Assembly (NCBI GenBank): GCA_025060325.1
Contig: JANXBW010000001.1
Location: forward strand, 1 to 64,000
From: Thermoguttaceae bacterium
Lineage (GTDB): Bacteria > Planctomycetota > Planctomycetia > Pirellulales > Thermoguttaceae
Reading direction: 5' to 3'
Length of the DNA stretch: 64,000 bases
How positions within the stretch are numbered: position 1 is the stretch's first letter; each line of letters starts with the position of its first letter. The notes beneath the pieces are model-generated. The model had not been told where the DNA came from, did no database searches, and saw only the letters and a list, made by a program, of their open reading frames with translations. Made by a program: the position numbers and the translations under genes. This document shows, piece after piece, positions 29,868-40,033 of the stretch.

Positions 29868-30538
29868 CGAGGGGATAGCGTTAGGACTTCCCGGTAAATG
29901 GGAAGTTATCTGTGGACTTTGGCCTAGGTTGACAGGCGTTTGTAGGCTTTCCGGACAGGCGCTCGTCAACCTAATTGGAAGGGAAAAACCAATTTTTTCC
30001 CGGAATTGTGTCCTGGCCCTCCTCTTTTGACTCGACAGACAATCGAGTGCCGCTCCAAAAAGCCAGCAACGAGCTGGCGGGGTGTGTTTGACCGTTCTAA
30101 GCACCTTTTGGATAAGGATCTTATCTTGCCAGGCTCTTACCGATGGCAAGATCCATTCATCCGCTACAACCCGCATGAGCTGCCCTTCGCCTCCGCCTGA
30201 AACACCCCCTTACGTTCACAAGAAACCAAACTTGACACTTGTACCAGGCTGATCGCAACCGTCTAAGAACCCGTCACGGGGGATTCTTTTTGACGTGGTG
30301 ACTTCGTGGGCTAAACTTGACGGAGGGGTGTCCGCCTCGGGAAAGAATCCATCGTCAAACGAAAGGGGGTCACGCAGCTGTTGTAAAGCATGGGCATGGA
30401 GTGGAAATACCGTGGCGGACAACTGCCGGCGCATCAGATGCCGGTTACCACGAAGGGTAAGACAACAAGGCGGTTTGGCGGGAGGACGCTCATAGCAGAG
30501 AAATCCGTAGGGGCGCAGGCGGCCTAGATTTGCAAGCC
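29868..30538. other. Gene-free stretch
   Basis: About 670 bp. A small hairpin (ACTTCCC/GGGAAGT, about 29886-29906) follows the HEAT gene without a T-run. No gene or promoter supported. Confidence 0.4.
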
Positions 30539-32227
30539 ATGAGCACATCATCGCGCCGGTTGACTCTTTGGGTCGCTTTGCTTAGCTGCCTTTGGGCTAT
30601 TGGGCTGGGAAGAAGTGCGGCGCAGGTGCCCCTGCCGCTCGTTCCCGACGATAGCAAGCCGATCCCGTTGCCCGGAAATGTGGCCGCCTTCCCAGCACCC
30701 ACCCAGGACGCAGGAGATTATTTACGCCGTGGACAAGAGCTCGAACGGGAAGGCCGCTGGGCCGACGCCGTAGTCTTTTACGAAGAAGCCCTGCGGCGCT
30801 TTCCGACGGATGGAACTCTGCTCCATCGCTATCAGCACTCTCGTCTTCGCGTGGATGTGACACGGCGGTGGCGGGATGCGAGCTTCGTGGGGGTTGTTGA
30901 CTCCCTAACAATGCCTCAGGCAGTCGACGCCCTAAACGAGGCGTTGCTCAAAGTTCAGGTGCATTATGTGGAGCCTGTCGGTTGGACGCCGCTCGTCCAG
31001 CTGTCTCTTCGAGAGTTGACTTATACCCTTAGTGACGGGCAGCTGTGGGCTCGATATGGGCGAAAATTTTCTCCCGAAACTTGGCAGGCATTAGCGGCTC
31101 AATGGGACCAGTTAGTCTCCGTTCGCCCCCCCGCTGACCGTTATCAAGCAGCAATGTTACTTACCGAGGCCGCCCGACTAGCGGAAGCCCGGACGGGACT
31201 GCCTGCGACGGCCCTCATCATGGAGTGTCTGTGTACAGTAAGTAATCTGCTGGACATTTACTCCTGCTATTTGACACCCCAACAGCTGCGGGAAATCCTT
31301 TCGCAAATCGAGGGCAATTTCGTCGGCTTGGGGGTAGAGCTTAAAGGGGAGGATGGCGGGTTGACAATTGTCCGGGTCATTCAGGGAAGTCCTGCCGAGG
31401 CCGCTGGTCTGCGGCCGGGGGACCGAATCCTCAGTGTGGGCGATCAGCCCACCGCTAGCCTTCCCCCTGAAGCAGCCGCAGATCTGTTGCAAGGACCGGA
31501 AGGGTCGCTAGTTCGGGTAACGGTGGCCTCTCCGGGACAAGCGCCCCGCGAAGTATGGGTGCGGCGAGCCCATGTTGATGTCCCTAGTGTTGAAGGAGTA
31601 CGCCTCGTCGACCCGGCGGCAGGGGTGGCGTATCTGCGGATTATGGCTTTTCAGAAAACCACCCCCAAGGAAGTCGACAGCGCTTTATGGTCCCTGTATT
31701 ACCAGGGCATGCGAAGCTTGATCATCGACCTACGGGGCAATCCTGGTGGACTATTAGGAAGTGCGGTCGAGGTAGCGGACCGCTTCTTGGATCGGGGGGT
31801 AATTGTTTACACCCGCGGCCGTAATGTGATCGAAGACTGTACGTACATTGCTCATGAAGAAGGAACGTGGCGAGTACCGCTTGTAGTTATGATAGACGGA
31901 CAAAGCGCAAGCGCGGCAGAGATTTTTGCAGCCGCCATCCGCGACCATCGGCGTGGGAGCTTAGTCGGCACCCCGTCCTACGGAAAAGGCTCAGTACAGG
32001 GCATCTTCCCACTGGGATCGCACCCAGGGGGACTCCGGTTGACCACCTCCCGCTTTTATTCCCCTGCTGGCCGGCCTTTTACGCTCGAAGGTGTTGTCCC
32101 CGACGTACTGTTGCGTCAGGCTGCCCGACCAGTGAGCACGTCGGCCCAGCAACCCACCCCACAGGAAGACTATGCCCTTTCCGTTGCTATTCAGACAGCC
32201 CGGGAGCTTATCGCCAAACGTCCGTAG
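30539..32227 (+). CDS. S41A C-terminal processing peptidase (CtpA/Prc-like)
   Basis: 562 aa from the ATG at 30539; a TTG 9 nt earlier is possible. Signal peptide 1-30 (MSTSSRRLTLWVALL, ending GRSAAQ). A TPR-like helix pair is at about 55-85 (ELEREGRWADAVVFYEEAL). The PDZ domain is at about 258-345 (NFVGLGVELKGEDGG, SPAEAAGLRPGDRI). The S41 core follows with Ser in DGQSASAAE and Lys in YGKGSVQG, the Ser/Lys dyad at about 457 and 482, plus IIDLRGNPGGLL. Likely a periplasmic protease that trims or degrades exported proteins. Monocistronic. Confidence 0.93.
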   Translation: MSTSSRRLTLWVALLSCLWAIGLGRSAAQVPLPLVPDDSKPIPLPGNVAAFPAPTQDAGDYLRRGQELEREGRWADAVVFYEEALRRFPTDGTLLHRYQHSRLRVDVTRRWRDASFVGVVDSLTMPQAVDALNEALLKVQVHYVEPVGWTPLVQLSLRELTYTLSDGQLWARYGRKFSPETWQALAAQWDQLVSVRPPADRYQAAMLLTEAARLAEARTGLPATALIMECLCTVSNLLDIYSCYLTPQQLREILSQIEGNFVGLGVELKGEDGGLTIVRVIQGSPAEAAGLRPGDRILSVGDQPTASLPPEAAADLLQGPEGSLVRVTVASPGQAPREVWVRRAHVDVPSVEGVRLVDPAAGVAYLRIMAFQKTTPKEVDSALWSLYYQGMRSLIIDLRGNPGGLLGSAVEVADRFLDRGVIVYTRGRNVIEDCTYIAHEEGTWRVPLVVMIDGQSASAAEIFAAAIRDHRRGSLVGTPSYGKGSVQGIFPLGSHPGGLRLTTSRFYSPAGRPFTLEGVVPDVLLRQAARPVSTSAQQPTPQEDYALSVAIQTARELIAKRP

Positions 32228-32485
32228 GCTTGAAAAGCTAGTTTTCTGTGCGCGGGGAACGTGCGGTCCAATTGCGTCCCAAAAGTGGCGATCTGCTAAC
32301 CGCGCGATTTCGCCACGCTCCTTAGCCAATGCGGGCTGCCCCAACCTAACCATCACGATTCTTTCCGGGCGATCTTATCCACAAACAAAGGAGAGACCAC
32401 CCCGCCACTTTCGCCCACGGCGTTGACTCACCCGACGAGCAACCTTATTGCGAGCGCCTAACGACAAGCTCCGCCAAGCGGTCTT

Positions 32486-32515
32486 AGAAAAAGGGCCAAA
32501 GGGCTAAGCCCTGCG
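32486..32515 (-). terminator. Weak intrinsic terminator candidate after the Rid-like gene
   Basis: On the minus strand, about 15-40 nt after the stop at 32526, a short GGGC/GCCC hairpin is followed by CCCTTTTTC. The stem is only 4-5 bp. Confidence 0.35.
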
Positions 32516-32525
32516 CCCCATTCAT

Positions 32526-33770
32526 TCAAACGTTTTCAAGCCGAGAGAAAGCGATGCCTTCAATCTCCACCAGGAGTTCGGGCCGACAAACATCCGCCAC
32601 CGCATAAACCGTGGGGATGTCCCCCAACCGCTTTTCGCAAACTTCTCGAACCTTGGGGTAGTCCTCCTTGTTTTTCACGTACACCCGGGCGAAAGCAATG
32701 CCCTCCAAGGTTGTGCCCAGACCCGGCATTCCGTGGCGGGCTAAATTGTAATCGGATATTAAAGCTTCAATGTTGTCCAGCGTTTGGTGCGTCTGGCCTA
32801 CGACATCGCCGATGAACTGAGTCTCTTCGTTAGTGATGCTGGCGGTTCCGGAGATGAAAATCGTGGCGAAACGACCACAAGAAAGAGCCATCGCGCGACA
32901 AAACTTGGGACTTTTTAGTCCGTAACAGGGCGAGTAATCAAACGCTGATCGCTGCAGGGGATTTTCTAACGGCATGGCCAGGATGTCGTCTCGGGACGTA
33001 TCCAGAGCGATGCAACTCATCACAATATCCTGGCCTTGAGCGCCAATTCCGGTACTGGCGGGATAAACCGTCGGGTTAAAGCCTGCCGGGATCCGCGCCG
33101 GTCGAAAACGGATGTTTTGGTAATAGTCAGACCGTGCGCGGTTCATCTCCATATAGCGCTGAGTGTGGCCCTCCCGGCCGACAATGTCACCCAGATAAAG
33201 CCAGGTGCGAATCACCCGATCGTACGACACCCCAGCTCGCTGCAACGTGGCGGCCATCCGCTGAAAAGCGCTCAACGTCCGATCGTACACTAACGGCGAG
33301 TCCGTGGTCGGCGTCATGTGAGCGCAGTGCACCCACGACACCCCGGAGTGCTCGGCCACCACCAAGTTTTCGCAAATCCGCAGAATCCTTACGCCTTCGT
33401 GCTTGCGGCCGACCCCCAAAGCTTCGATTGAGAGGAGTTTCCCCTCGCAGGGTGGCTGAAAGATGTAAGTGGTGGCGGGCAATTCCGGACCGTAAAAATC
33501 GCAAATGAGACGACGAGCCTCGTCGAGGTATTCCGGTCCAGGCAAGAACACGGACTGGCTAACTATCGCCCCCCGTACCCCTTCATCTTCCACCAGTTGA
33601 CGTATTGTCTCAAGAGCGTCGGCTGCCTGTGCCGAGAGGGAATCGCCACACCGCGGAACCGCAGCCGCAAAAACGTGCCGAACATCATTTAGCTCGACGA
33701 CCGAGTAGCCTACGCCTTCATCCGAGACCTTGCGATACCAACTGACAGAACTCGACGTCGAGCGAGCCAT
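32526..33770 (-). CDS. Chorismatase/Rid-like protein (FkbO-type double RidA fold)
   Basis: 414 aa. Two RidA-like halves are visible. The N-terminal half (about 15-150) ends near ENLVVAEHSGVSW. The C-terminal half has IFISGTASITNEET, GDVVGQTHQTLDNIEALI, FARVYVKNKEDYP and the closing VCRPELLVEIEGIAFS, the last being the RidA Arg-x-x-x-Leu-Val-Glu-Ile-Glu motif. A tandem of this kind is found in chorismatases (FkbO/Hyg5 family) that split chorismate, and in uncharacterised planctomycete homologues. The core positions for chorismate cannot be confirmed by eye. Start GTG/ATG at 33770 (MARSTSSS), with AGGGGG upstream. It stands alone between two plus-strand genes. Cytoplasmic. Confidence 0.72.
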   Translation of the reverse strand: MARSTSSSVSWYRKVSDEGVGYSVVELNDVRHVFAAAVPRCGDSLSAQAADALETIRQLVEDEGVRGAIVSQSVFLPGPEYLDEARRLICDFYGPELPATTYIFQPPCEGKLLSIEALGVGRKHEGVRILRICENLVVAEHSGVSWVHCAHMTPTTDSPLVYDRTLSAFQRMAATLQRAGVSYDRVIRTWLYLGDIVGREGHTQRYMEMNRARSDYYQNIRFRPARIPAGFNPTVYPASTGIGAQGQDIVMSCIALDTSRDDILAMPLENPLQRSAFDYSPCYGLKSPKFCRAMALSCGRFATIFISGTASITNEETQFIGDVVGQTHQTLDNIEALISDYNLARHGMPGLGTTLEGIAFARVYVKNKEDYPKVREVCEKRLGDIPTVYAVADVCRPELLVEIEGIAFSRLENV

Positions 33771-34432
33771 AGGGGGTTCCTTCGTGGAATCTGAAGCTGC
33801 GGGGGCGAGTCTACCTACAACATCCGGAAGCGCAAACCGCCTTTCTTGCGGCCACTATCGGTTAACTAAAGACTCTGCGCAATCGAGGTGGCACTAACCA
33901 TCCAAAAACAACGCTAATGATTGCACCGCTCTCCAAGCTCCCATTATGATCTCTCGACACTGAGCGCCGCAAATAGTCGCCTACCCTTTGCAAGTTGCTC
34001 GCCAAAGATACTAACCAATATTGTTTGCCAACTCCGTACCTCGCAGAACCGGCCTCCCCATTTCCTTTCGGCTGCCCCATCTTGTGGCCTAACCCAGGCG
34101 GGAGCGAATCTGGTCCCGATGGCATGAATTCGCTTCCGAAAAGTCCCCTAGACGAATTCGAACACCCGTTCGCCCTCCGAGATGGATTGGCCTGCCTCGA
34201 TCACCGATTCTACTTAACCCCACCAGAGCGGGGTACCCTCCGGGAAAAAGCTGGATCTACACCACAGGGGCTGTAACTTGGTAGCGGAAAATTTGCTGCC
34301 TCAGGCACGAATTCTTGCACGGCGATCTGTTGATTCGGGACCGCCAGGGTCCAGTTTAGGGGATCAACTTTCTATGCGCCCTTCTGTCAGTGGCCGCCAA
34401 AGTGTAACTCAGTGACACCGGAGGACATGTCG
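33771..34432. other. Gene-free divergent region
   Basis: About 660 bp between divergent genes. No gene supported. Promoters for both flanking genes should be here but none is clear. Confidence 0.4.
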
Positions 34433-36625
34433 ATGAATTACGTCCACAAAAGGCGGGCAAAAGGATCCAAACGTATGGGGTGGGAAATCGCACCAGCTGT
34501 TGTTGCTATGACGCCGGTTTGGTTTGCCTGTGCACAAACTATTGCCTTTGGCCAGCTTCAAGCCACCGGGCTTTCGTCACAAGCAGACCAACCTGCGGCC
34601 ATTGTGGCAGAACGCATTTTCAAAGAGGGCCCCGAAACTTATCAGGGCGTACCCTATTTCTGGACGGCCAAATACACACTTAATTTAATCGTGCCTACCC
34701 GGCCAAAGTCAAGTCACCGACTAGAGTTTCTTTGGGGATCAAAGCAGGACGACCGCACGGCGGTCATCGAGGTTAACGGCAAGAAGCTGAACGTAGCTGC
34801 CGGTGGCTACGACGGTTTTCAATGGCTGGTGCTATCCGATTTCGCACCTCAGGGGGGCGAGCAATACGAGATCAAAGTCACGGCCGGACGGGGCAAGGCA
34901 GCTTTCCTTGCGGGTGTACGATTGGTGGAACTTCTAGACGATGCCGCCGCCCAATCACACCGCAAAGGGCTCCCGGCGCCGCTTGAAATAAGCCTTCGGG
35001 TCGGGCCGCCGGAGTTTCCCGCTGCGTTCGCTGAATGGCGGAATTTTTGGGATCGGCCAAGCGCGCGAAAGCCGCTAGCGAAGGCACCTGATCCGGGTGT
35101 TGAGCAACTTTTCAACCAGGCCGAGTTTAATGCCCGGCGGGCTCACGAACAGTTCTTCCGCTGTCGGAAGTATCTCCTCGGCTGGCTCAGCAAGGCAGAT
35201 CCGAAGACCGGCTTAATCCCGGAGAATCTTCGAGCGGAGGGTGCTGCGTGGACACCGGAAAACGCGGCCGCCGACAACTATCCGTTTATGGTTTTGACGG
35301 CTGCCTTGTTGGACCGCGGACTTTTTGAGGGCAAATGCCGCGAAATGTTAGAGACGGAGCGGGAGTTGACAAACCGCCTTGATCGGCTCCCCGATGCTTA
35401 TTCCCTCAAAGACCAACGATTCTTGCGAAAGGAGATTGACCTTGGGCGGGTAATTTTCGGGGCTTCCGAGTACGTCAAAGATGGGCTTTTGCCGCTTACA
35501 GAGTGGCTCGGAGTCAGCCCCTGGTCAGCCCGGCTTATCGAAATTGTGGACGACTTGTGGAAACACGCCCCAGTGGAAACCAAGTGGGGACGAATCCCCT
35601 CTGTCAACGAGGAGGTTAATGGGGAACAACTCCAGACACTGTGTCGCGTTTATTGGATGACCGGAGACCGGCGATATCTGGAGTGGGCGATCAGGCTCGG
35701 TGATTTTTACCTCTTAGGCGAGCGCCACCCCACACGGCACCTTACCCAGCTCCGGCTGCGTGACCACGGCTGCGAGATCGTTTCTGGGCTCTCCGAGCTT
35801 TACTTGACCGTCCACTTCGCTGCACCGGAGAAGAAGGTGGCCTACCGCGACGCTATTTACGCCATGTATCACCGCATCCTTGAGGTCGGACGAGACTCCA
35901 GGGGGATGCTCTATAACTGGATTAACCCGCAAACAGGCGAGCACGATCAGGGAATCTGCGATACATGGGGCTACAACTACAACGGGATTTACACGGTATG
36001 GATGATCGACAAGCACGAGCCGTTTCGCCAGGCTGTCCGCGATGTCCTTTCGCACCTGCCGGGGCTTGTTGACTACCACTGGGGCATCGCCGACGAGTAT
36101 GCGGATTCTTTGGAAGGGGCCTTGAACCTGTACAACAGGGAGCGAGTTCCCGAGGCCGCTACCTGGATTGAAAGCGAGATTCATGACATGTGGCGGCCGC
36201 AAGATGAGTCCGGGATCATCGAGGGGTGGCATGGGGACGGCAACGTTGCCCGAACAGCCTTGATGTATGCCCTTTGGAAAACCCAAGGCGTCACTATCCA
36301 TCCCTGGCGGGAAGATCTCCTCGTTGGTGCCGTGGAGGAGGCAGGAAGGCTTTACCTGGTCGTCAGCGCTGGTGAGCAACCGTGGACCGGCAAAATCGTA
36401 TTCGACCGGCCTCGGCACAAGGACTATCTGCGACTCCCCGTTGACTATCCGCGGATCAATCAATTTCCCGAATGGTTCACGGTTTGCGCGGACCGAAAAT
36501 ATTTTGTGCGGCACCTCGGTGGGAAGGAGGCAGAAACGGTTGGCGGCGGTACCCTGCAAACAGGGTTAGAAATAACGATCCCTGCGCACACGGAGCTGAG
36601 GCTTATCGTGGAGGAGGCGCAGTAA
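34433..36625 (+). CDS. Secreted sugar-active protein with beta-sandwich and alpha/alpha-toroid
   Basis: 730 aa from the ATG at 34433, with GGAGG (34420-34424) 8 nt upstream; nearer ATG at 34427 is too close. Signal region 1-40 (RRAKGSKRMGWEIAPAVVAM, ending TIAFGQ). Residues about 60-170 are a beta-sandwich (TAVIEVNGKKLNVAAGGYDG) like a carbohydrate-binding domain. Residues about 220-620 are helical repeats typical of an (alpha/alpha)6 toroid, with Trp/Tyr-rich phrases such as WGYNYNGIYTVWMIDKHE and GWHGDGNVARTALMYALW. A small C-terminal beta domain follows. I cannot assign a GH or PL family. It shares architecture (in different order) with the truncated gene at 1-2108. Confidence 0.75.
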   Translation: MNYVHKRRAKGSKRMGWEIAPAVVAMTPVWFACAQTIAFGQLQATGLSSQADQPAAIVAERIFKEGPETYQGVPYFWTAKYTLNLIVPTRPKSSHRLEFLWGSKQDDRTAVIEVNGKKLNVAAGGYDGFQWLVLSDFAPQGGEQYEIKVTAGRGKAAFLAGVRLVELLDDAAAQSHRKGLPAPLEISLRVGPPEFPAAFAEWRNFWDRPSARKPLAKAPDPGVEQLFNQAEFNARRAHEQFFRCRKYLLGWLSKADPKTGLIPENLRAEGAAWTPENAAADNYPFMVLTAALLDRGLFEGKCREMLETERELTNRLDRLPDAYSLKDQRFLRKEIDLGRVIFGASEYVKDGLLPLTEWLGVSPWSARLIEIVDDLWKHAPVETKWGRIPSVNEEVNGEQLQTLCRVYWMTGDRRYLEWAIRLGDFYLLGERHPTRHLTQLRLRDHGCEIVSGLSELYLTVHFAAPEKKVAYRDAIYAMYHRILEVGRDSRGMLYNWINPQTGEHDQGICDTWGYNYNGIYTVWMIDKHEPFRQAVRDVLSHLPGLVDYHWGIADEYADSLEGALNLYNRERVPEAATWIESEIHDMWRPQDESGIIEGWHGDGNVARTALMYALWKTQGVTIHPWREDLLVGAVEEAGRLYLVVSAGEQPWTGKIVFDRPRHKDYLRLPVDYPRINQFPEWFTVCADRKYFVRHLGGKEAETVGGGTLQTGLEITIPAHTELRLIVEEAQ

Positions 36626-37023
36626 CCCGCCCCGGAGGCTCATGGCGACCGCCGACACATCCGGGCCACTCACGGTGCCTGGACTACTGTCCAGGTGGTC
36701 AGGAAACGATCTTCCCGCACCTCCCCGGCCCCCGCCGTCGGGCGCTATCGCTCAACTAGCATTCAGCCGCGAGGGCCGGGGCGATTCCTAAGGCCCCCGC
36801 CACAGTGGGCAAGCAAGCTGGCCTAGGCCGCCCCCGCAGGCCGCTAACCTTAAGCGCGAACCCTCGAAGAAACCTAGGGCGCTACCTGTTACAGCCCGGT
36901 CCCTGCGCAGGCAGCTTGCAGGGGCCCAGTCGCAAGCTTAAACGGCCCGTTACGGGCTTTTGGCCTCGCGCCCTCCCAACCTTTGGATTATGGGCTGGCC
37001 CGAGGAGCTATTAATTGCCCTCC
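36626..37023. other. Intergenic region with two adjacent hairpins
   Basis: About 400 bp between convergent genes. Inverted repeats AGCTTGC/GCAAGCT (about 36913-36938) and GCCCG/CGGGC (36945-36957) sit side by side; the second is followed by TTTT on the plus strand, so it could end plus-strand transcription weakly. Confidence 0.35.
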
Positions 37024-38214
37024 TTACTTCTCCACCCAAAAGCGATGAACGGTCACCTCGTGATAAGTTTGACCCGGCCGGAGCACCGGGCTGGGATATT
37101 CCGGGCGATTTGGAGAATCGGGGAAGTGCTGGGTTTCCAGGCAGAAGCCGTAGTGGCGAAGGCAGGGCTTACCAGCCACCCGCAGCGAGCCATCCAGGAA
37201 GTTACCGCTATAGAACTGTACACCTGGCTGGGTCGTCAGGATCTCCATGGCCCGGCCCGTAGTTGGCTCTGTCACCCGAGCGCAGAGCGAAAGCTCCCCC
37301 GGCTGCTTCTTGTTCAGCACATAGCAATGGTCGTAACCCCGACCCGGGACCTGAGCAATCCGGGACCCAATCGGCTGGGGTGTGCGAAAGTCCATGGGTG
37401 TTCCTTCAACGGGGGCCAACGGACCAAGCGGGATAAGTTCATCATCCACAGGGAGGTAATGGTCCGCGTTGAGATACAGGATATGCCCCAAGACATCCCC
37501 TGAGCCAGCGCCCGCCAAATTCCAGTACGCGTGATTTGTCAAGTTGACGATTGTGGGGCGATCGGTTGTGGCCCGATATTCCATCCACAACTCGTTCTTC
37601 GCGGTAACCCGGTAGAGCACCTCCACGTTGAGCGTTCCCGGATAGCCCTCTTCCCCGTGCGGACTTACCCGTCGCAAACGGACACCGACCCAATCCTCAG
37701 CTTGGGCTGGCTCGGCATCCCACACATACTTATCAAACCCCTTTCGGCCTCCGTGCAGATGGTTGCGGCCATTGTTGGCCGCCAGATGGTATTCCACCCC
37801 ATCCAAAACGAATCTCGCCCGGGCAATTCGGTTGGCATACCGGCCGACCACAGATCCAAAATAAGGGTGCCCCTTAAGGTAGTCCTCTAAAGTGTCGAGA
37901 TACAGAGTGATAGGGGCCACCTTACCATCGCGATCGGGCATCTCGACCGTGATAAGGGTCGCACCATAGGTCCAGATTTTTGCCCGGATCCCCCCGGGAT
38001 TCTCAAGCAGGTATTGGTCAACTTGCGTTCCATCTGGCAACTTGCCCACGGCAGTCTTTTCTAGCTTCATCGTGTTTACTCCTCCGGAGGACTGTCCCCA
38101 GGCCGCCGTTTCCCCAAAGAAAACGGGGAGTCCCAGAACCACGAGCACTGCTAGCACACCCACTTGATAAACGGAAAGCATTTGACCCCGCGAAAGAATC
38201 CTCGTGTAAAACAT
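37024..38214 (-). CDS. galM: Aldose 1-epimerase (mutarotase), exported
   Basis: 396 aa from the ATG at 38214, with GGAGG 8 nt upstream; the longer frame to 38469 lacks support. A signal peptide lies at 1-45 (RILSRGQMLSVYQVG, hydrophobic VGVLAVLVVLGLPVFF, AWGQ). The mutarotase fold follows with NGRNHLHGGRKGFDK (catalytic His), LTNHAYWNLAG (second His), PGVQFYSGNFLDGS and the closing GFCLETQHFPDSPN with the catalytic Glu. It interconverts alpha and beta anomers of galactose or glucose. With the galactokinase at 54714 it suggests use of galactose, although export implies action outside the cytoplasm. Monocistronic. Confidence 0.93.
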   Translation of the reverse strand: MFYTRILSRGQMLSVYQVGVLAVLVVLGLPVFFGETAAWGQSSGGVNTMKLEKTAVGKLPDGTQVDQYLLENPGGIRAKIWTYGATLITVEMPDRDGKVAPITLYLDTLEDYLKGHPYFGSVVGRYANRIARARFVLDGVEYHLAANNGRNHLHGGRKGFDKYVWDAEPAQAEDWVGVRLRRVSPHGEEGYPGTLNVEVLYRVTAKNELWMEYRATTDRPTIVNLTNHAYWNLAGAGSGDVLGHILYLNADHYLPVDDELIPLGPLAPVEGTPMDFRTPQPIGSRIAQVPGRGYDHCYVLNKKQPGELSLCARVTEPTTGRAMEILTTQPGVQFYSGNFLDGSLRVAGKPCLRHYGFCLETQHFPDSPNRPEYPSPVLRPGQTYHEVTVHRFWVEK

Positions 38215-39030
38215 GACCTTGGCCTCCGACCTTAGGCAGTTGACTGGACAGGCAAACGGATCCAGCGTCAAGCGGGAGTGTAGACTATTTCCGGATCGCA
38301 GGAGCCTTGGGGAACCTAGCTTAACCCCCAGGACCTGAAAATCAAGGTGGCCGGGGTTGGAGCTGTCCGCCGAAATGCCCGAAACGCGAGAGCCTCCTAT
38401 CCCACGGAAAAAGCACCTCCGTTGGGCGCCGTTCGTTCCCCTAACTCGTGCGACAAGTAGTTGAAGCACCGCTGTATGCCCGCCGCAACCTGCGCTATCT
38501 CACCCAATCGAGAGACTTGTTTTAGGTGGCAGGAACAGCTTTAACCAGGGCATAAGATAGCGATTCGTTGTGCCGATGCTCTCCGCTCCTTCCGCCCATC
38601 TGGCCAGCCGGACCCGCAACGCGGTTAAGCCTGCCAAACCGGTCGCGCCAAAGGCAGAAATATCCAGGTGACTCCTGGCCGGCGTGAGCCTTTTCCTATC
38701 GCTCGAAGTTATCCGCGCTCCGAAGCAGGACTGAGCCGGAGGTCAACCTAGCGGGCGTTGCCAACAGGCCCGAATCCTGTTAACATTGCCAGACAGTAAA
38801 TCTTCGCCGCAAACGGCCGATTGTAACTTTGCTTGTAACAAAAGAGAGGATTGGCATCTCCAGATTGGTAGAGTCATTGGCATTTCGAGGTTGCTAGGCG
38901 CAACGTTGCGGTTTGAGTGCCGAATTCTTCGGTTAACACCCACGTCGGCACCCAATTTCAGAAAGGATCAATTCGCCGCGGCGCTTTTTCGACAAATCTG
39001 GAAAAGAATACCTTTCAGGAGATCGTTCCC
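38215..39030. other. Gene-free divergent region
   Basis: About 815 bp between the epimerase and the small basic protein. No gene or rRNA remnant seen; promoter elements not clear. Confidence 0.4.
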
Positions 39031-39261
39031 ATGACAATGGACAGGAGTCTCCGGGTTCGAAAGACGACGGTCCGCAACCGGAGTGTTCTGACCCGGGCCG
39101 AGCGAATTCAACGGTTGATGGCCCTTGACCGTTGGACAGACGACCAATCACCCCTCGGCTTGCCGAAGGTTCGCGTTCAAAAGATTACGGTCAAGAAAAA
39201 GAAGAAGCAAAAGCGGGCGGAGGCAGCTCAGCAACAGCAGCCGGCCAAGAAGGGGAAGTAA
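39031..39261 (+). CDS. PVC small basic protein (TIGR04137-type)
   Basis: 76 aa, very basic, starting MTMDRSLRVRKTTVRNRSVL, followed by LTRAERIQRLMALDRW, LGLPKVRVQKI and a Lys/Gln-rich tail. This matches the small basic protein family conserved across Chlamydiae, Verrucomicrobia and Planctomycetota; in some of those genomes it lies near rRNA genes, which suggests a ribosome-linked role. The ATG at 39031 has AGGAG 9 nt upstream; a longer in-frame reading from 38917 is rejected. No rRNA lies in this window. Function unproven. Confidence 0.85.
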   Translation: MTMDRSLRVRKTTVRNRSVLTRAERIQRLMALDRWTDDQSPLGLPKVRVQKITVKKKKKQKRAEAAQQQQPAKKGK

Positions 39262-39469
39262 AGGTCAGCGGGCACTCACTACGCGTTTGTGGGCCGGAGC
39301 GTCGGCCCCGGGGTGCCGTGCGGCTGATCCGGCCTCCCTCACTGGCTGGGGGTTCGGACCGATCCGCCGGTGTGATTTCGCTAAATCCCAGGCCCTCGAA
39401 ACGCTGAGTTTTAGAGCGAATCAGACGAAAAGCTTTCCCGAAAGTTTGGGTGGGCCCACCCTGAGCAGG

Positions 39470-40033
39470 CTATCGGAGCTTTAACCGGTAAACCTGGTCG
39501 CAGCGGCGGGAGAACGGCTTCCGGGGTATCGGCTCAAACCCATATTTGACATATAGCCGGATTGCGTCCTGCAGACAGGAATTGGTTTCTAGCTCAACTT
39601 CATGGATGCCCTGCTTCTCCGCGTGGGCAAGCATATGCTCCAACAAGGTCTTGCCTAGTCCCCGGCGGCGCAAATCTTTCCGGACATACATCTTCCGGAG
39701 TTCAGCCACCCCCGCGGGACGAATCATCAGGCCAGCCGTACCCACGATCTTCCCATCCGGGGTTTCGACTACCTCGAACAAGCCACCCCCCCGGAGGTAG
39801 TTCCCCTCGATATCATCCAAATCAGAATCGAGGCCGTTTGGTTCAGGACTAAGCCCGAACTCTCTCATTACCGAAAATACCAACTCCTTGATTTGCTCAG
39901 CATCTTTATTAGAAGCCACACGGATTTTGACCGGCAAAGGCGTGGATTCAGAACTCAGCTCAGCCTTTTCCATCGTGGCGCTACCTAGGGCCTTGTGCAT
40001 TTCGCTTATTGCTTCTCTCACGCCTCCGGGCAT
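39470..40033 (-). CDS. GNAT-family N-acetyltransferase
   Basis: 187 aa from 40033; the true start could be the internal ATG at residue 12 or 21, since no strong ribosome site is visible. The GNAT core starts around residue 33 (VKIRVASNKDAEQIKELVFS). The acetyl-CoA pyrophosphate loop is RKDLRRRGLGKTLLEHML (about 118-135), matching R/Q-x-x-G-x-G/A, followed by the C-terminal motif NSCLQDAIRLYVKYGFEPI. Substrate unknown; the short charged N-terminus carries no signal. Next to the PVC small basic protein but on the opposite strand. Confidence 0.88.
   Translation of the reverse strand: MPGGVREAISEMHKALGSATMEKAELSSESTPLPVKIRVASNKDAEQIKELVFSVMREFGLSPEPNGLDSDLDDIEGNYLRGGGLFEVVETPDGKIVGTAGLMIRPAGVAELRKMYVRKDLRRRGLGKTLLEHMLAHAEKQGIHEVELETNSCLQDAIRLYVKYGFEPIPRKPFSRRCDQVYRLKLR

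Noticed and set aside
36913-36961. Two small hairpins as a bidirectional terminator
   Set aside because: Stems are short and the site is about 290 nt from the plus-strand stop; kept only as a remark.
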